DNA of 64,000 bases, from NCBI RefSeq assembly GCF_901709675.1, contig NC_051101.1, forward strand, positions 11,676,501 through 11,740,500. Direction: 5' to 3'. Below are positions 61,062 to 64,000 of the stretch, one piece after another (the stretch's first letter is position 1; each line of letters starts with the position of its first letter). The position numbers and the translations under genes are program-made. Source of the DNA: Syngnathus acus (Eukaryota; Chordata; Actinopteri; Syngnathiformes; Syngnathidae). Under the pieces are notes generated by a model, which worked only from the letters and a program-made list of their open reading frames with translations, did not search any database and had not been told where the DNA came from.

Positions 61062-62879
61062 CTGCAACACACGCATATTTTGTGACCGACGAGAAAAATA
61101 AAAGAAGCGAGCACGGAATGGGCGAGGCTAGCCTTGTCTTTGTGTGTTCTGCATGACAACACATTGAGTTGTTTGTGCAACAAAAGTTCCCCAAATGATG
61201 CTAAATTAGGGCTTGAGGTAAAATGACAATGATGGAGTTCTTATAATTTACTTTGTGCGATCATCACGATAGATTTGAAATGAAGAAAAGAGACTCACAA
61301 TAACGCAAAAAGTGACTTCACATCCATGAGAGCGCGTCTAATGTCGACTGTTCAATGTCCTCCCTCTTGTCCAACATTAGCTTGACAGCGCTAACGCATT
61401 TACATCCTCTATTAATACACAGGCAAGATTTGAATAGTTTCCCTGAGGCCTCACCCAACTTTGTCAACAGGAGCTACTGTAGTGTGCGAGTATGACTGTG
61501 CGCACACAGGAAACGGGTTTCCGAGGGGGCCATTTAGTTTCGCCATTAGTAGTTTGTGTGTGTTGTGGGAGTTCAGTCACCCCGGCTTTTGACGAGCAGG
61601 GGGAAATGTTTGGCCCGAGGCTCGGGTAACTAAGGCTAGCCCGCGCTGTGAAGACAAGAGAATAGGCTGAATCGGCATTTCAACACCACTAGGCTTTTCA
61701 TTGATGTTAACAAAACGAAGTAAAAACGAATGGAAAGTAACACGAAAAGGTCCGGCGCAATTTGTTCCAGGAAGCTGATCGATCCAAAACTTTGTAAAAT
61801 TACCGTTTCAAATAAATGCAACGTTTAAGTGAGATAAACTGGAGCTCGGTGTGGCCCTTAAATCGTTTCTTTCAATGAATAATGTTAACTGTTACTGATC
61901 AATTTCAAGTTGCAATAAGAGTGTTCGCCACTAGATGGCAACGCTCAAGAACAATACACACATTTATAGTCATGTTTGTGCCAATCACACCAATTGGAAT
62001 CGTGACCTAAAAGTTCAAGCTTGCTTTCATTGGCTCGCAACACATTTTTCCACATGTATTGGAAAATTCAAGAGTATTTTTTTTAAATGTATGCTTGCTG
62101 TATAAAGTATTTTCACATCACAGCCACATTTCCCAGAACTGACACATTTCCTTCCTGTGCTCTGCAATTTAGGTCTCATCTCCCATGAGAAACTAGCCTG
62201 AGGTCCGAGGAGCATTGTGGAGCGTATAGTGGGACGGCTTACACAGATGATCGCTAAATATAGCTGCTTCGAGATTGACTGGAGACAGGAGAGAGGCAGA
62301 GCAGAAGACAGCTGGATTAAACCTAAAATGTACCAGCTGTTGGCTCTTTGTGGTTTAAGTTGCATAGGAAGTCTCGAATTTGGGTTTTACCATGTTTTGA
62401 CAAGTGTTGTTAAAGTATTGTGGTTCCTCGACAAGTGAAGGGGGGCGAGTTAGAAAGAACTACCAAAAAAGGTCAGGACAATGACACAGGCTGAGGCACC
62501 ATTTCGACAACTTGGGCCTGGCAGCTTCTCAAAACCATTTGTACCATAAGAGTTAATGTCAACTCATTTATTCGGTCTGTAATTTATTTTTTTAATAACA
62601 TTTTCAAATAACTGTCATAAAAATGATCTGCAAATACAAAATAGACAGAGTTGACTGCTCTGGACTACTTAACTGCACCATTGAGTTAATTTTCATTGGT
62701 CAACCACTCCCCGGGCCCCATTTTTAAATTTGTTATATTTAATAATTACATTTTGTTCTCCTATAAAATCTCACGAGATTTGCCAAATTCTCGCGTGATT
62801 ACAGTTATGGCTTGCGGAGAATGAGCATCTCGCACAAACCAGGGCTTAAAATCTAGGCTACTTTTGGACAGCAAATGCC

Positions 62880-62992
62880 ATGAGCGACGACGCAGAGACA
62901 AATAAGTTGACTATAAAACTCGGCAACACGTTTGTAAAGAATGAAATTAACTACTATTCAAATGAGGAAAGACGCAAAACCTTGACCGTATG
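62880..62992 (+). CDS. candidate first coding exon of an unidentified gene
   Basis: An ATG at 62880 opens a frame starting MSDDAETNKLTIKLGNTFV and continuing to RRKTLT. It is followed by a GTATGT donor at about 62993 and a stop soon after in the intron. The 110 bp upstream contain two TCTCGCG/TCACGAG-type motifs (cacgagatttg, ctcgcgtgatt) typical of housekeeping promoters. The composition is protein-like, but I do not recognise the protein and no second exon was found before the window ends. It lies inside the presumed first intron of pbxip1, on the opposite strand, so the two genes would overlap at their 5' ends. Confidence 0.35.
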
Positions 62993-63087
62993 TTAAGGAA
63001 GCGCAAACGAATACAACGTAACGAACAACATAATAACTAACGTTTTAGTTGACTAATTCAACAACCACCTCGAGTAGTCCTTCTTAC

Positions 63088-63215
63088 CTTCCTTCACTTT
63101 CACTTTTTGACTTTATCCAGACGGCTTTACACGGTAGTTCTGAAGTAGACGTCGACCTTCCTTTCCATCCAACTTGTGAACTGTTCCATCAGAAGAACGT
63201 GCGCTGGAGCCTCAC
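63088..63215 (-). promoter_or_regulatory. pbxip1: candidate non-coding first exon and promoter of pbxip1
   Basis: A strong donor (AAGGAAG then GTAAGA) ends a purine-rich stretch at 63088. Upstream, on the minus strand, lies TCTGATTGGACG, an inverted-CCAAT element, and a CpG-containing region. The likely acceptor is the one at 61062. No transcript evidence. Confidence 0.45.
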
Positions 63216-63250
63216 GCTGTGTCGTCCAATCAGACGCGATATTTGATCAA

Positions 63251-64000
63251 GTTCCGCCTCTTTTCCTTTGGAACAACCAATCACCACACGTTCCCACTCC
63301 CACTGTGTTTGGGGAAGTTTTCAGGTTGATTGACGTATGGCAGGTGACGTTAAGTACAATGCGGTTTGCTCACTGAAATGTAAATATTATTTCCATCCAC
63401 ACTATTTAACCAAAGTTAGCACACTAAGTCACTCATTAAACTCAATTAAAACATACTTTCTAGCTGTTTGAAAACAATAATACAAACATAAAAATAAAAT
63501 GATTCTATTGAGTCGTTTATTATGACGTCACGTCCCGTGCTGTCACAATTATGAGCTTCACATCAGTCCAGTGAAAACCAGCAACCTGTATAAAACAAGG
63601 AAAACAGTAATAGATTATTATAATTAATTAATCTTACATTAATTAACATTATAATTAGATAATAATTTGATATATTATTTTTTTAACAAACCAGAATTAT
63701 TATGGTTACTTCCTGTGTATATATTTCAAATTCATTACATTGCCCACCTGTTTTGCGACATTCAAGTTAGTATTTAGAGTTTCCATGGTAGTTTGTCATA
63801 CTTGCCTTTGTTTTTTTTTAAGCATCCTCTCTCTGTTTAAATATCAAAAGACAAAAATCACTCCAAATGGTGTTGACTCCATCAACTTGTTTCTAGTCCA
63901 GTATCTCCTTAATGCACCAACAGCAGAGCAGGAAGTAGAGGCACTCCTTCAGCGACTGCACAAAGCCATAGGCTGCGTTCCCACCTAGCAAATTCTTTCC
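63251..64000. other. right-hand end, no gene recognised
   Basis: AT-rich DNA with no convincing exon. The 82-codon ORF near the end (63740-63988) has no recognisable product, although ctccttaatgcaccaac followed by an open stretch could hide an exon. A CCAAT box (gaaccaatcacc-like, near 63270) lies next to the pbxip1 promoter region. Confidence 0.35.

Overview
The window is nuclear DNA from a bony fish, most likely a compact-genome spiny-rayed teleost; I cannot name the species. Genes are split into short exons with GT-AG introns, and the proteins are vertebrate-specific. The mobile elements are of teleost type: hAT and Tc1 miniature elements, and a tRNA-headed SINE with a ggatggatgga tail. 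Most of the ORFs that can be drawn here are noise or shadows. The real genes were built by joining exons whose phases agree and whose translations match known families.

Layout. (1) 1-11.4 kb, minus strand: the 5' part of tuft1 (tuftelin), running off the left edge. Its third intron holds a tandem array of 20 intact tRNA-Leu genes plus three broken ones, all on the same strand as tuft1, next to a 236-bp hairpin satellite. (2) 14.06-15.76 kb: a hAT-type fold-back element enclosing a frameshifted histone H2A pseudogene and a Tc1-like miniature element. (3) 16-25.1 kb, minus: complete cgn (cingulin, 19 coding exons, 1152 aa). (4) 26.4-32.5 kb, plus: complete she (SH2 adapter, 495 aa), head-to-head with cgn. 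(5) 35.2-48 kb, plus: complete chrnb2 (nicotinic receptor beta-2 subunit, 544 aa). (6) 49.2-53.7 kb, minus: two S100 calcium-binding protein genes. (7) 57.2-63.1 kb, minus: complete pbxip1 (767 aa). A possible unidentified plus-strand first exon lies at 62.88 kb.

The human orthologues TUFT1/CGN, S100A1/A13, SHE/CHRNB2 and PBXIP1 all lie in 1q21, so this is a contracted conserved-synteny block. The genes do not form a pathway: tuftelin and cingulin are structural coiled-coil proteins, SHE is a phosphotyrosine adapter, CHRNB2 is a neuronal ion-channel subunit, S100s are Ca2+ sensors and PBXIP1 is a co-regulator.

The most unusual feature is the tRNA array. One tRNA-Leu body, the type that carries CAG in human, occurs with three anticodons: CAG x9, AAG x7 and TAG x4. 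Together these could decode all four CUN leucine codons. The copies are spaced 169-181 bp apart, and a five-gene block is duplicated at an offset of exactly 877 bp.
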